DNA of 64,000 bases, taken from NCBI GenBank assembly GCA_963732795.1, contig CAVTAV010000006.1, positions 682,001-746,000 of the forward strand, read 5' to 3'. Every line of letters starts with the position of its first letter. The stretch's first letter is position 1. A program made the translations under genes and the position numbers. The notes below the pieces were generated by a model. That model made no database searches. It saw only the letters and a list, made by a program, of their open reading frames with translations, and was not told the DNA's origin. Source of the stretch: CAVTAV01 sp963732795. GTDB lineage: Bacteria > Pseudomonadota > Alphaproteobacteria > CAVTAV01. Below, piece by piece: positions 46,158 through 55,145 of this stretch.

Positions 46158-48047
46158 CTACTTGCCGAGCTCGGCGCGGACGGCGCGCACGATCTCGTCG
46201 ATCTTGAACGGCTGGCCCGAGACCTTGTTCAGGCTCTTCACCGGCAGGATATACTGTTCGCGCAAGAGCGTCGCGAACTGGCCCATATTCATCTCGGGGA
46301 CGATGACCTGGTCGAAATTCTTGAGCAGCTCGCCGAGATTGCGCGGCAGCGGCCAGATATGCCGGACATGGATATGCGAGACCTCCTCGCCATCCCGGAT
46401 CAGCCGTTTCACCGCCTGGCGGATCGGCCCGTGGGTCGAGCCCCAGCCGACGACGGCCATGCGGCCCTTGATCCTTGCCGACGCCGACGTTCTGCAAGGG
46501 AATGTCGTTGGCGATGCCCTTGATTTTGTCGGCGCGGACATGGGTCATGCGGTCGTGGTTGTCCGGCTGGTATGAGATGTTGCCGGTGTTGTAGTCGCGC
46601 TCGATGCCGCCGATGCGGTGTTCGAGGCCCGGCGTGCCGGGAACGGCCCAGTTGCGCACGAGAGTTTTTTCATCGCGCTGGAACGGCTGGAAACCTTCCG
46701 GATCGGTGCGGAACTTCACCGGAAACGGCGCGTAGTCCTCCGAAAAATTCGGAATCCGCCAGGGTTCGGCCGCATTGGCGAGATAGCCGTCGGTCAGCAC
46801 GATCACCGGCGTCATATATTTGGTCGCGAGGCGCACCGCCTCGATCGCCGTGTCGAAGCAATCGGCGGGCGTGGCCGAGGCGACCACGGCCAACGGCGTG
46901 TCGGCATTGCGGCCATAGACCGCCTGATACAGGTCCGACTGCTCGGTCTTGGTCGGCAGGCCCGTCGAGGGGCCGCCGCGCTGCGAGTTCACGACGATCA
47001 GCGGCAATTCGGTCGCGCAGGCGAGGCCGATCGCCTCGGTCTTGAGCGCGATGCCCGGACCCGAGGACGACGTGACGCCGAGGCCGCCGGCGAAGGCCGC
47101 GCCGATCGCGCAGCAGACCGCCGCGATCTCGTCCTCGGCCTGGAAGGTGATGACGCCGAATTTCTTGAGCCGCGCCAGATTATGCAGCAGCGGCGAGGCC
47201 GGCGTGATCGGATAGGAGCCGAAGGTCATCTGCAGCCCGGCGAGCTGGGAGCCCGCGAGCAAGCCCCAGGCCATCGCCTCGCTGCCGGTGATGGTGCGGT
47301 AGAGCCCCGGCGGCACCTCGGCACGCTGGATGGTGTAGCGGCGCAAGGAGCTGCCCATCTCGGCGGTCTCGCCGAAGGCATGGCCGGCGTTAAGCGCGGC
47401 GATATTGGACTTGGCGATATCGGGGCGCTTGGCGAATTTCTTCTCCAGCCCGTCGACGATCGGCTGGCGCTTGCGGCCGAACATCCAGAGCACCAGGCCC
47501 AGCGTCCACATGTTCTTGCAGCGCAGCGCCTCTTTCTTCGAGAGGCCGAACTCGGCGACCGAGTCCAGGGTCATCTTCGAAATGTCGAGCTCGATGACGT
47601 GGAACGGATTGAGCATCGGGGCTGTTCAAGCGGGCTCTGCTCGTAGCCGGCCTTTTTCAAATCCTTGTCGGTGAAGGAGCCGGTATCGACGATCACCATG
47701 CCGCCGGGCCGCAGGTTCGCGATATTGACCTTGAGCGCCGCCGGGTTCATCGCGACCAGCACGTCGGGCGCGTCGCCCGCGGTCATCACGTCCTGATTGC
47801 CGAAATTGATCTGATAGGCCGAGACGCCGTAGAGCGTGCCGGCCGGCGCGCGGATCTCCGCCGGATAATCCGGGAAGGTCGCGAGATCGTGGCCGAACAG
47901 AGCGGTCGACGTGGTGAACTCGGCGCCGGTCAATTGCATGCCGTCGCCGGAATCGCCGGCGAATCGGACGACGACGGAATCCAGCGCTTCTTGCGGCTGT
48001 CCGGCGCTTTGCGCCTTGGCGGCGTCGACGTGAACGGTGTTCATCAA
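46158..48047 (-). CDS. korA: 2-oxoacid:ferredoxin oxidoreductase, fused gamma-alpha subunit, two frameshifts
   Basis: About 630 codons. The N-terminal gamma domain (SVVVRFAGDSGDGMQLTGAE, about 25-190) is fused to the alpha pyrimidine-binding domain (GSEAMAWGLLAGSQLAGLQM, FGSYPITPASPLLHNLARL). The ending VIVPEMNMGQFATLLREQYI is standard. The frame changes near 47620 and 46475 with nothing missing. It pairs with KorB. Start at MNTVHVDA (ATG 48044) or the preceding ATG. The complex supplies reduced ferredoxin from the TCA cycle. Confidence 0.92.
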
Positions 48048-48356
48048 CTCCTCCGGGGACTGGTCCCCTGCATCCTCCGGATGCGTCCTCCCTGCCTACA
48101 ATCTAATCATCCGGAGGCGATCCGTCATCGACTATCGAGTCCGGGCGCGCCTCGAAGTGGGATCGGGCGGTGTGGTAACGGCTGCGGCGCGGCCGCGCAA
48201 GACGTTTCTTCAGCCCCCGAGGCGTCCTCGCCCTCGGGCGATTCCTTAAAATTCGGCCCTCGGCGTTAACGATATAGTTATTGCGGCGGCCTTACGCTTG
48301 CACTTTCGACGGACCGAGTGGTGGCCCGTCCGATCCAAGAGCCGAGTGCGTAGCCG
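48048..48356. other. Divergent intergenic region korA / PilZ
   Basis: 309 bases between divergent genes. It must hold both promoters. There is a G/C-rich palindromic stretch (GCGGCGCGGCCGCGC, 48184-48198), and an AT-richer patch near 48267-48285 (GTTAACGATATAGTTATTG) that could carry the PilZ promoter. No gene and no recognised operator. Confidence 0.6.
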
Positions 48357-48716
48357 ATGGCCAATTACGTCAAGAAAGTCACCCATCGTTTCGACATGCG
48401 CCGCAATCCGCGCAGCGCCATCACCGAGGTCGCGCGGATCGTCGTCGGCCAGGAGCGTTTCAGCTGCGTCGTGATCGACATTTCGGCCTCGGGCGCCAAG
48501 CTCTGGTCGAGGCTCATCCCGCAGATCGGCACCCTGATCCATCTCGACATCAGCAATTTCGGCGTGATCCCGGCAGCCGTCATCCGCCGCCAGCCGGACG
48601 GCGTCGGCGTCGAGTTCCGGATCGACGAGGCGGACCGCGAAGCCTTCGCGGATCGCCTGGCCACGATCGTCCGCCCCCATGACGAGCTGATGCAGCATAC
48701 CTCTGCCCATCACTAG
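48357..48716 (+). CDS. PilZ-domain protein
   Basis: 119 residues. MRRNPRSAI gives the RxxxR element and IDISASGAKLW the D/NxSxxG element of the c-di-GMP site, followed by HLDISNFGVIPAAVIRRQPD of the barrel. No other domain. A second stand-alone c-di-GMP adaptor in the window besides the one at 23726-24070; the two differ in sequence and are not recent duplicates. Target unknown. Confidence 0.88.
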   Translation: MANYVKKVTHRFDMRRNPRSAITEVARIVVGQERFSCVVIDISASGAKLWSRLIPQIGTLIHLDISNFGVIPAAVIRRQPDGVGVEFRIDEADREAFADRLATIVRPHDELMQHTSAHH

Positions 48717-48742
48717 GCGCCCATCACCAGGCGGGGCGGCCC

Positions 48743-49089
48743 TCACAGAATTTCGAGAACGGATTCCGGCGGCCGGCCGATGCGGGCCTTGCCGTTGGCG
48801 AGCACGATCGGCCGCTCGATCAGGATCGGGTTCTCGACCATCGCCTTGACAGATCCTTGCGGCCAAGCTTGGGGTCGTCGAGGCCGAGGGCCTTGTAGGG
48901 CTCCTCTTTCCTGCGCATGGCCTCGCGCGGCTCCATGCCGAGCTTCTTGAGAATCCCGTCGAGCGCGCTCGCCGAGGGCGGCGTCTTCAGATATTCGACG
49001 ATCTTCGGCTTGATGCCCTTCTCTTCGAGAAGAGCCAGGGTCTGGCGCGATTTGGTGCAGCGGGGATTGTGATAGATCGTCACGTCCAT
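48743..49089 (-). CDS. arsC: Arsenate reductase (glutaredoxin-type) family, one frameshift
   Basis: About 115 codons. The thioredoxin-like ArsC fold starts MDVTIYHNPRCTKSRQTLAL with the catalytic Cys at 11. VEYLKTPPSASALDGILKKL follows, and after a frame change near 48853 the end ENPILIERPIVLANGKARIG contains the Arg residues of the active site. No arsenic operon surrounds it, so a house-keeping ArsC/Spx-like role is as likely as arsenate reduction. Confidence 0.88.
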
Positions 49090-49196
49090 AAGGGCCTCCG
49101 TTTTCGCCGACCTTAGCGGCTTGTAGCCGATCCGCAAGGCGCGGTTTAGCCTCTCCTCTCAAAGGGGCCATCGCCGCCCCGAGGTGTCAGTATGAT

Positions 49197-49215
49197 ATTG
49201 ACAATCACTCGCAAT
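49197..49215. promoter_or_regulatory. Fur-like box upstream of bfd
   Basis: ATTGACAATCACTCGCAAT resembles the Fur-type 19-mer ATTGAGAATCATTCGCAAT with two differences, 89 bases before the bfd ATG. It fits iron control of the ferritin-associated ferredoxin and bacterioferritin. Confidence 0.55.
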
Positions 49216-49303
49216 AATGTCATATAGACCATCGAACGGGTTATCCGGGCGTCGCGGGATCCGTTCGTTTCGTCTTGAAGTGGAAGCGTATCGGGACTGC
49301 CGC

Positions 49304-49513
49304 ATGTATGTCTGCATCTGCAACTGTCTGACCGAGAAAGCCGTGCGCGAGACGGCGTCCACGGGCAATGTCCGGTCGGCGGACGATCTCTTCGCCGCGC
49401 TCGATGTCGAGCCCATCTGCGGCTGCTGCAAGGATTTCGCCGACGACATCATCGAGGAAGTCGCCCAGGACAATTGCATCCGCCCGATGCTCCGCGTCGT
49501 CAATGGTGGCTGA
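49304..49513 (+). CDS. bfd: Bacterioferritin-associated ferredoxin
   Basis: 69 residues. The BFD [2Fe-2S] ligands are C4 and C6 (CIC) and C39 and C42 (CGCC, the pattern C-x-C-x32-C-x2-C). It donates electrons to the bacterioferritin haem to release stored iron. An in-frame extension from 49217 is not needed; the ATG at 49304 gives the normal N terminus. bfr follows by 78 bases on the same strand, and a Fur-like box lies upstream. Confidence 0.94.
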   Translation: MYVCICNCLTEKAVRETASTGNVRSADDLFAALDVEPICGCCKDFADDIIEEVAQDNCIRPMLRVVNGG

Positions 49514-49591
49514 GCCCCGCCGGTTTCCCCACGCCTCATGCCTCGTCTATAGTGCCGCACGGCACGCACGCATCGGAAGCGGAGAAGGGTC

Positions 49592-50063
49592 ATGAAGGGC
49601 GACAAGAAAGTCATCACCTATCTCAACAAGGCGCTGACCAACGAGCTCACCGCGATCAACCAGTATTTCCTGCATTCCCGGATGTACAACAACTGGGGAC
49701 TGCCCGGGCTCGGCAAGCACGAATACGAGGAATCGGTCGACGAGATGAAGCATGCCGACAAGCTGATCGAGCGGATCCTGTTCCTCGACGGCCTGCCCAA
49801 TCTGCAGAATCTCGGCAAGCTCAAGATCGGCGAGAGTGTCGCCGAGGTCCTGAAATGCGATCTCGATCTGGAGACTGGAAGCCCTGCCGCTCTTGAAGGA
49901 AGCCATCGCCTATTGCGAGACGGTGCCCGATTACGTCAGCCGCGAGCTGTTCGAGGACATCCTCGAATCCGAGGAGGAGCATATCGACTGGCTCGAAACC
50001 CAGCTCGACCTGATCGGCAAGATCGGCGAGGAGCGGTACATGCAGTCGAAGATGGACGACTGA
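49592..50063 (+). CDS. bfr: Bacterioferritin, one frameshift
   Basis: 157 codons after removal of one A near 49874. It starts MKGDKKVITYLNKALTNELT. Ferroxidase ligands E18, E51 and H54 and the haem-binding M52 (DEMKHADKLIERILF) are present. The second half has YVSRELFEDILESEEEHIDW with the remaining Glu and His ligands. It forms a 24-subunit haem-containing iron store. AGAAGGG precedes the start. It partners Bfd encoded just upstream. Confidence 0.95.
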
Positions 50064-50078
50064 CCTTCGTCCACCGCC

Positions 50079-50159
50079 GTCATTGCGAGTGACCGCAGGG
50101 TGCGCGGCAATCCAGTCCGGCTGCTACCTCCTGGATTGCGTCGCTGCGCCCGCAATGAC
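50079..50159. repeat. BIME-like palindromic repeat pair D
   Basis: GTCATTGCGAGTGACCGCAG... CAATCCAG, then CTGGATTGCGTCGCTG... CGCAATGAC in inverted orientation, between the convergent bfr and DUF1932 dehydrogenase genes. Confidence 0.8.
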
Positions 50160-50167
50160 GCGAGTTG

Positions 50168-51079
50168 TTACTTTCCGGCCTTCTCCGCCGCCGCGATGAG
50201 CTTGTCGATCAGCTCGCCCAGCGGGAGGCCTTCGTCGGTCTTGGGGTTGTAGGCGACGCCCAGTTCCGAGACCCATTTCTCGACCTTGGCGACGGCGCCC
50301 GTCATGCGGGGCTCGATGCCGGCGGCGGCGACGGTCGCGGCGGAGAATTCCATCTCCTCGGCGCGGCGCTTGCCGTGGATGAAGACGCGGTCGAGATTGT
50401 AGGCGCTCTGCTTGAGCCAATCGATGCCGGGATAGCTTTGCTTGAGAGAGGCGAGCACGTCGTCCTCGATGCCGTATTTGCGCGCCGCGAACAGGCATTC
50501 GACCATCAGGGCCTCAAGCCCCTTCACCATCACGCTGCGGCACATCTTCATGGCGGAGGCCGTGCCGACCTGATCGCTCGCGACCCGGACGTTCATGCCC
50601 AAAGCCTTCACCCGTTCGGCAAGCTCCGCCGCCGTCTTGCCGCCCAAAAGGATCGGCACGCGCAGACCATAGGGCCCGATCGGGCTCATGACCGCCGCCT
50701 CGACATAGGTCCCGCCCGCCGCCTCGACCGCCTTGGCGCCCTCTTGCTTGTCCTGGGGCGAGACGGAATTGACGTCGAGAAAGGTTTGGTCCGGCGTGAT
50801 GAAGCCGGCGACCGTCTTGGCGACGTCCTGGGCCGACCCGGCAGTCACGGCGGAGATGATCAGATCCGCATTCTCGCAGGCGGCTTTGTGCGAGTCGCCC
50901 GCGATGACGCCCATTTGCGCCGCCTTGTCGCGGAGATGGCGTCCGCCGTCGTCGCGCTCGAACAGGATGTCGTAAGTCGCGATCCGATCGACGCCGGAGG
51001 TCAGCAGGTCCTTGCCGAACCGCCCGCCGACCTCGCCGAAGCCGATGATCGCAACCGTTTTGATCGGGCCGGAGGCCAT
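50168..51079 (-). CDS. NAD(P)-dependent oxidoreductase, HIBADH-like with DUF1932 domain
   Basis: 303 residues. The N-terminal Rossmann fold has VAIIGFGEVGGRFGKDLL and SPQDKQEGAKAVEAAGGTYV with the Lys-containing C-terminal helical domain after it (TASAMKMCRSVMVKGLEALM). The family resembles 3-hydroxyisobutyrate and 6-phosphogluconate dehydrogenases. Such genes often sit beside ligK/galD in protocatechuate or gallate 4,5-cleavage clusters. It is the last gene of the operon, 8 bases after ligK. Substrate not known; a hydroxy-acid intermediate of the pathway is likely. Confidence 0.88.
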   Translation of the reverse strand: MASGPIKTVAIIGFGEVGGRFGKDLLTSGVDRIATYDILFERDDGGRHLRDKAAQMGVIAGDSHKAACENADLIISAVTAGSAQDVAKTVAGFITPDQTFLDVNSVSPQDKQEGAKAVEAAGGTYVEAAVMSPIGPYGLRVPILLGGKTAAELAERVKALGMNVRVASDQVGTASAMKMCRSVMVKGLEALMVECLFAARKYGIEDDVLASLKQSYPGIDWLKQSAYNLDRVFIHGKRRAEEMEFSAATVAAAGIEPRMTGAVAKVEKWVSELGVAYNPKTDEGLPLGELIDKLIAAAEKAGK

Positions 51080-51087
51080 GAAGGACT

Positions 51088-51786
51088 TCAGTCCTCCAAA
51101 TCCTCGAGGCGGTCGACATAGACGAGGCCGGCCTTGGCCAGCTTTTCGCGCATGCCGTACATGTCGACGCCGAGCTCGCCCTTCTTCAGCCGCTCGCGAT
51201 TCGCCGCCTCCTTGGCCTCGCGGGCATGGGAGGCTTCCAGCACTTCCTTCGCCTTGTGGCGCGGCACGGCGCAGACGCCGTCATCGTCGCCGAGCACCAC
51301 GTCGCCCGGATGGACGAGCTGGCCGGCGATCACGATCGGCACGTTCACCGCGCCGGGCGTCGCCTTGACGGTGCCTTGGGCGTTGACCGTCTTGGACCAG
51401 ACCGGGAAATCCATCTCGCGCAACTCGCCGACGTCGCGGCACCCCGCCTCGATCACGAGGCCGACCACGCCGCGGCTCCTCAGCGAGGTCGCGAGAAGCT
51501 CGCCGAACATGCCGGTGTCGTTCTCGGAGATCGACGCCACCACCAGAATGTCGCCTTCCTGGCACATCTCGACCGCGACATGGATCATCCAGTTGTCGCC
51601 CGGGTGGGACAGCACCGTCACCGCATTGCCGGACGCCCGCGCGCCCGCATAGATCGGCCGCATATAGGATTTGAGCAGGCCGGTGCGGCCCTGGGCCTCG
51701 TGAACCGTGGCGGTTCCGCATTTGCCGAGGGCCTTGACGGTATCGAGATCGGTGCGGTCGATATTGCGGACGGCAACATATTTCAT
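51088..51786 (-). CDS. ligK: 4-carboxy-4-hydroxy-2-oxoadipate aldolase/oxaloacetate decarboxylase
   Basis: 232 residues, RraA-fold class II aldolase. Features: KCGTATVHEAQGRTGLL, HPGDNWMIHVAVEMCQEGDI, VIEAGCRDVGELREMDFPVW with the conserved GxxR-D region, and HPGDVVLGDDDGVCAVP for the metal site. It cleaves 4-carboxy-4-hydroxy-2-oxoadipate to pyruvate and oxaloacetate, the last step of the protocatechuate/gallate 4,5-cleavage pathway (LigK/GalC/ProA). Located between the tautomerase and dehydrogenase genes. Confidence 0.9.
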   Translation of the reverse strand: MKYVAVRNIDRTDLDTVKALGKCGTATVHEAQGRTGLLKSYMRPIYAGARASGNAVTVLSHPGDNWMIHVAVEMCQEGDILVVASISENDTGMFGELLATSLRSRGVVGLVIEAGCRDVGELREMDFPVWSKTVNAQGTVKATPGAVNVPIVIAGQLVHPGDVVLGDDDGVCAVPRHKAKEVLEASHAREAKEAANRERLKKGELGVDMYGMREKLAKAGLVYVDRLEDLED

Positions 51787-51831
51787 CGGGTAGAACCCCC
51801 TGTTGGTCTTGGTTGCTGTTTGCGGGCGTGA

Positions 51832-52950
51832 TTATTCGGCAACATTGCGGAGAGTGGCTTCCTTGCCTTTCCAGATCCGGCCCGGCACCAGGACGGAGCC
51901 TTCATAAAGCCGCCGCGCGGTACGGAGAAGCCCGGCGCTCAGGACCTTGATCGATCCGTTCTCCTCGGCCGTGTCGAGCTGGACCGTGAACTCGCCGGTC
52001 GGATGCTCGATCGAGATGGTCTTGGTCGCGCCGTCCGGAATGACCGCGATGCCCTCGCCGACGGATCCCGGCAGCACGCAGCCGGTCGCGACCGTCACGG
52101 CGCCCAAGACGCCGATCGCGTCATGGCATTTATGCGGGATGAAGGTGCGGGTCGAGACCGCGCCGCTCTCCTTGGGCGGCGAGAGGAGCGTCATCTTGGG
52201 CACGACCTTGTTCGTAACATCGCCCAGATTCATGATCGGGCCGCATTTGAGGCGGATCGATTCGATCTTGGCTCTGACGTCCTTCTTCGCTTCGAGCTCC
52301 TTGGGCGCTTCGTCGCCCGTCGCGCCGACATCGGCGGCGCGCATGAGCACGACCGGCATGCCGTTGTCGGCCATGGTGACCTCGACGCCGTCGATCACGT
52401 CCTTGACGTTGCCGGAGGGGAGGAGCGCGCCGCATGAAGACCCCTCGGTCTCCAGGAAATGCAGGATGATCGGCGCGGCGGTGCCGGGCACGCCGGAGAT
52501 CTTGGCGTCGCCGTCATAGGCGACTTCGCCGCCGGGGGTCGGCACCATGGCGGTGCAGAGGCTCTCGGTATTGACCATGAAGATGCGCACGGGCGTCTCG
52601 CCATCCTTGGCCTCGACGAGGCCCTCGTCGATCGCAAAGGGGCCGACGCCGGCGAGGATATTGCCGCAGGTCGGCGAGGTATCGACCCGCGCCTCGTTCA
52701 CCACCACCTGGGCGAAGAGATAATCGACATCGGCATTCGGGCGTGTCGAGCGCGAGATGATCGCGACCTTGCTGGTCAGGGGATCAGCGCCGCCCATGCC
52801 GTCGATCTGTCGGTTGTCGGGCGAGCCCATGACCGCGAGCAGTACCTGGTCGCGGGTCTCGGTATCATCGGGCAGGTCGGCGGCGTGAAAATAGGCGCCC
52901 TTCGAGGTGCCGCCGCGCATCCATATGCAGGGAATTTTGGTCTGTCTCAT
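51832..52950 (-). CDS. galD: 4-oxalomesaconate tautomerase (PrpF family)
   Basis: 372 residues. The PrpF start CIWMRGGTSKGAYFHAADLP and the two-domain diaminopimelate-epimerase-like fold are clear: RVDTSPTCGNILAGVGPFAI carries the catalytic Cys, with PAIILHFLETEGSSCGALLP-type region holding the second and KCHDAIGVLGAVTVATGCVL later. GalD/LigU enzymes interconvert 4-oxalomesaconate keto and enol forms. Directly upstream of ligK (45 bases), which supports this over the propionate-linked PrpF role. Confidence 0.85.
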   Translation of the reverse strand: MRQTKIPCIWMRGGTSKGAYFHAADLPDDTETRDQVLLAVMGSPDNRQIDGMGGADPLTSKVAIISRSTRPNADVDYLFAQVVVNEARVDTSPTCGNILAGVGPFAIDEGLVEAKDGETPVRIFMVNTESLCTAMVPTPGGEVAYDGDAKISGVPGTAAPIILHFLETEGSSCGALLPSGNVKDVIDGVEVTMADNGMPVVLMRAADVGATGDEAPKELEAKKDVRAKIESIRLKCGPIMNLGDVTNKVVPKMTLLSPPKESGAVSTRTFIPHKCHDAIGVLGAVTVATGCVLPGSVGEGIAVIPDGATKTISIEHPTGEFTVQLDTAEENGSIKVLSAGLLRTARRLYEGSVLVPGRIWKGKEATLRNVAE

Positions 52951-53009
52951 CCGACGTGATCCTTTCCCCCTGAATTTCGCTCAATACCGTCCGGCCGATA
53001 GGCGCGCTC

Positions 53010-53450
53010 TCATGCGGTACGGAAGACCATGTTGCCCGTCCGCCGGGCGATCCGCCAGCCTTCCGCCGTCAATTTGTATTCGTCACGGAATTCGCCGACG
53101 AACTGGACCGGATCGGCGGTGATCGGAAGCGTGGGCGCGTCCGTTTCGGCCGTCCCGGTGATGAGCAAGACATACAACAGGCCCGTGGCTTTGTCGCCCC
53201 CCTGGACGTCGATCAGGGTGTTGGCGACGACGTGACGGGTGATCTTGGTCGGCGGGCGGATCTGGTATTGCGCGAGGATCGCGGCGCGGCCCTCGATCGG
53301 CTCGTTGGGCGAGGTCGGCCGGGTGAAGACGGCGTCCTCCGCATAGAGACCGGCGAGCGGCTCCCAGTCCCGGCTGTCGATCAGAACGAAGGACCGGACC
53401 GCGAGATCCCGGCAGGCCGATTCGACGGCGCGGCGCTCTTCCTCGCTCAT
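53010..53450 (-). CDS. NTF2/SnoaL-like protein (cytoplasmic)
   Basis: 146 residues, no signal peptide. SnoaL_4 features: ACRDLAVRSFVLIDSRDWEP, LYAEDAVFTRPTSPNEPIEG and FVGEFRDEYKLTAEGWRIAR. Related to the small subunit of ring-hydroxylating dioxygenases and to steroid isomerase-like proteins; a role in the operon's aromatic or terpenoid pathway is plausible but not shown. It starts 5 bases after the acyl-CoA synthetase stop. Confidence 0.85.
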   Translation of the reverse strand: MSEEERRAVESACRDLAVRSFVLIDSRDWEPLAGLYAEDAVFTRPTSPNEPIEGRAAILAQYQIRPPTKITRHVVANTLIDVQGGDKATGLLYVLLITGTAETDAPTLPITADPVQFVGEFRDEYKLTAEGWRIARRTGNMVFRTA

Positions 53451-53455
53451 GGATG

Positions 53456-55024
53456 TCAGCGCAGGCCTCTGAGCTTCAGCTTGTCGATCTTACCGGGGCC
53501 GGTCTTGGGCAGGGCGTCGTAGAATTCGACGACCCTCGGCACCTTGTAATCGGCGAGCTGGCCCTTGCAGTAGTCGATCAGCTCTTCCTCGGTCATGGTC
53601 TTGCCCGGCTTCATGACGACGCAGGCCTTGACGATCTCGCCGCGGAAATCGTCCTTCACGCCGACCGTGGCGACTTCGAGCGTGTCGGGATGGTTGCTCA
53701 GAACCTCGTCGACCTCGCGGGGATAGATATTGAAGCCGCCGGAGAGGATCATCTCCTTCTTGCGGTCGACGACGAACATATAGCCGTCGTCGTCGAAATA
53801 GCCGATATCGCCGGTATAGAGCCAGCCGTCCCGGATGGCATTGGCGGTCTCTTCCGGGCGGTTCCGGTAGCTCTTGGTGAATTGCGGGCCGCGAACCCGG
53901 ATTTCGCCGCGCTCATAGAGCGGCATGATATTGGTGCCGGTATCGAGATCGACGATATCCACTTCGGTCAGGGGCGGGATCTGGCCGACCGACATGATCT
54001 TGCGGTCGTGGAACATGGTGTTGTTCGCGATCGGCGCGCCTTCCGACATGCCGATGCCTTCATAGATCGGGCAGCCGGCTTCCTTCTCCCAACGGGTCAG
54101 AAGATCGGCCGAACAAGGCGCGCCACCCGAATTGCATACCTTGAGATGCGACAGGTCGGTGTCCTTGAAGGTCTCGACCGCGAGCAGGCCGACATAGATG
54201 GTGGACGGCCCGCCGGCGAACAGGGTCACCTTGTGCTTCTCGAGCTCCGACAGCACGACCTCGCGCTTATAAGCCTTCACCAGCACGTGAGTCGCGCCGC
54301 GATAGAGCGGATAGACCACGCAGTGGTGGTGGCCGAAGATGTGGAACATCGGCGCCACGCTGAGCGAGGTCTCGGCGTCGTAATTGATCTGGAAGAACGA
54401 CGACTCGGCCCGGCAGGCGGCGGCGAGCGTGCTGTGGAGGTGCTCGGCGCCTTTGGGCATGCCGGTGGTTCCGCCGGTGAAGAACATCATCGCCTTGTCG
54501 CCCGGATCGGGCAGGGGCTGGGGCAGGCCGCCGCGGCCGTCCTCGATCCAGTTCTCGATCGTGTGCTGGCCCTGGCCCAAGGCGTAGACATGCTTGACGC
54601 CAAGCTCGTCCGCGATGTTGCGGGCGCGGTCGTAGAAATCCGGGATGGTCAGGATCACCGTCGGGGCGGCATCCTTCATCAGGGGGCCGAGCTCGCGGTC
54701 GGAATAATTCGGGTTCATCGGCGCGACATAGCCGCCCGCCGCCATGGTCGCGAGGATCGAGATCGGCATCTCGAGGCAGTTGGTCATCACGATGGCGATC
54801 CGGTCGCCCTTCTCGATCATGACCTTGAGGCGCTTGGAGAGTCCGGAAATCGCCTGGTGGTACTGCCTATAGGTGAGCTGCTGGTCCTCGCAGAAGAAAG
54901 CGGTCCGGTCCGGCACGCGCTTCGCCGTGGCGTCGAGCGCGTGGATGATGGTCGGATAGTCCGGCGCGTCCTTGGGGATTTCGAGCGTCGAGCGCCCGGG
55001 CTTCACCGCAACGTCGGTATGCAT
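53456..55024 (-). CDS. Acyl-CoA synthetase (AMP-forming, ANL superfamily)
   Basis: 522 residues. P-loop FFTGGTTGMPKG, motif YEGIGMSEG, hinge region DGWLYTGDIGYFDDDGYM and DRKKEMILSGGFNIYPREVD, and the C-terminal catalytic Lys in LPKTGPGKIDK. It activates a carboxylic acid to its CoA thioester via an acyl-AMP. The sequence is of the FadD/medium-to-long-chain or aryl-CoA ligase type; specificity cannot be read. It heads the five-gene minus-strand run that ends in galD-ligK-dehydrogenase, so an aromatic or phenylpropanoid acid is a plausible substrate. Confidence 0.9.
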   Translation of the reverse strand: MHTDVAVKPGRSTLEIPKDAPDYPTIIHALDATAKRVPDRTAFFCEDQQLTYRQYHQAISGLSKRLKVMIEKGDRIAIVMTNCLEMPISILATMAAGGYVAPMNPNYSDRELGPLMKDAAPTVILTIPDFYDRARNIADELGVKHVYALGQGQHTIENWIEDGRGGLPQPLPDPGDKAMMFFTGGTTGMPKGAEHLHSTLAAACRAESSFFQINYDAETSLSVAPMFHIFGHHHCVVYPLYRGATHVLVKAYKREVVLSELEKHKVTLFAGGPSTIYVGLLAVETFKDTDLSHLKVCNSGGAPCSADLLTRWEKEAGCPIYEGIGMSEGAPIANNTMFHDRKIMSVGQIPPLTEVDIVDLDTGTNIMPLYERGEIRVRGPQFTKSYRNRPEETANAIRDGWLYTGDIGYFDDDGYMFVVDRKKEMILSGGFNIYPREVDEVLSNHPDTLEVATVGVKDDFRGEIVKACVVMKPGKTMTEEELIDYCKGQLADYKVPRVVEFYDALPKTGPGKIDKLKLRGLR

Positions 55025-55145
55025 TGATCGTCCTCTCTCGCGAAACGTGCCGGACGCGCTCCCGGAGCTCCCGCCCAGCCTCGGCCGGTCAGGTTTACAA
55101 TCGACGGGACCCGGCGCGCAAGCCGATCTCGACCGCTACCTGAGG

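Noticed and set aside
53453..55027. Open frame of 524 codons on the plus strand over the acyl-CoA synthetase
   Set aside because: Exact mirror of a complete, motif-bearing gene; composition is typical of a shadow frame.
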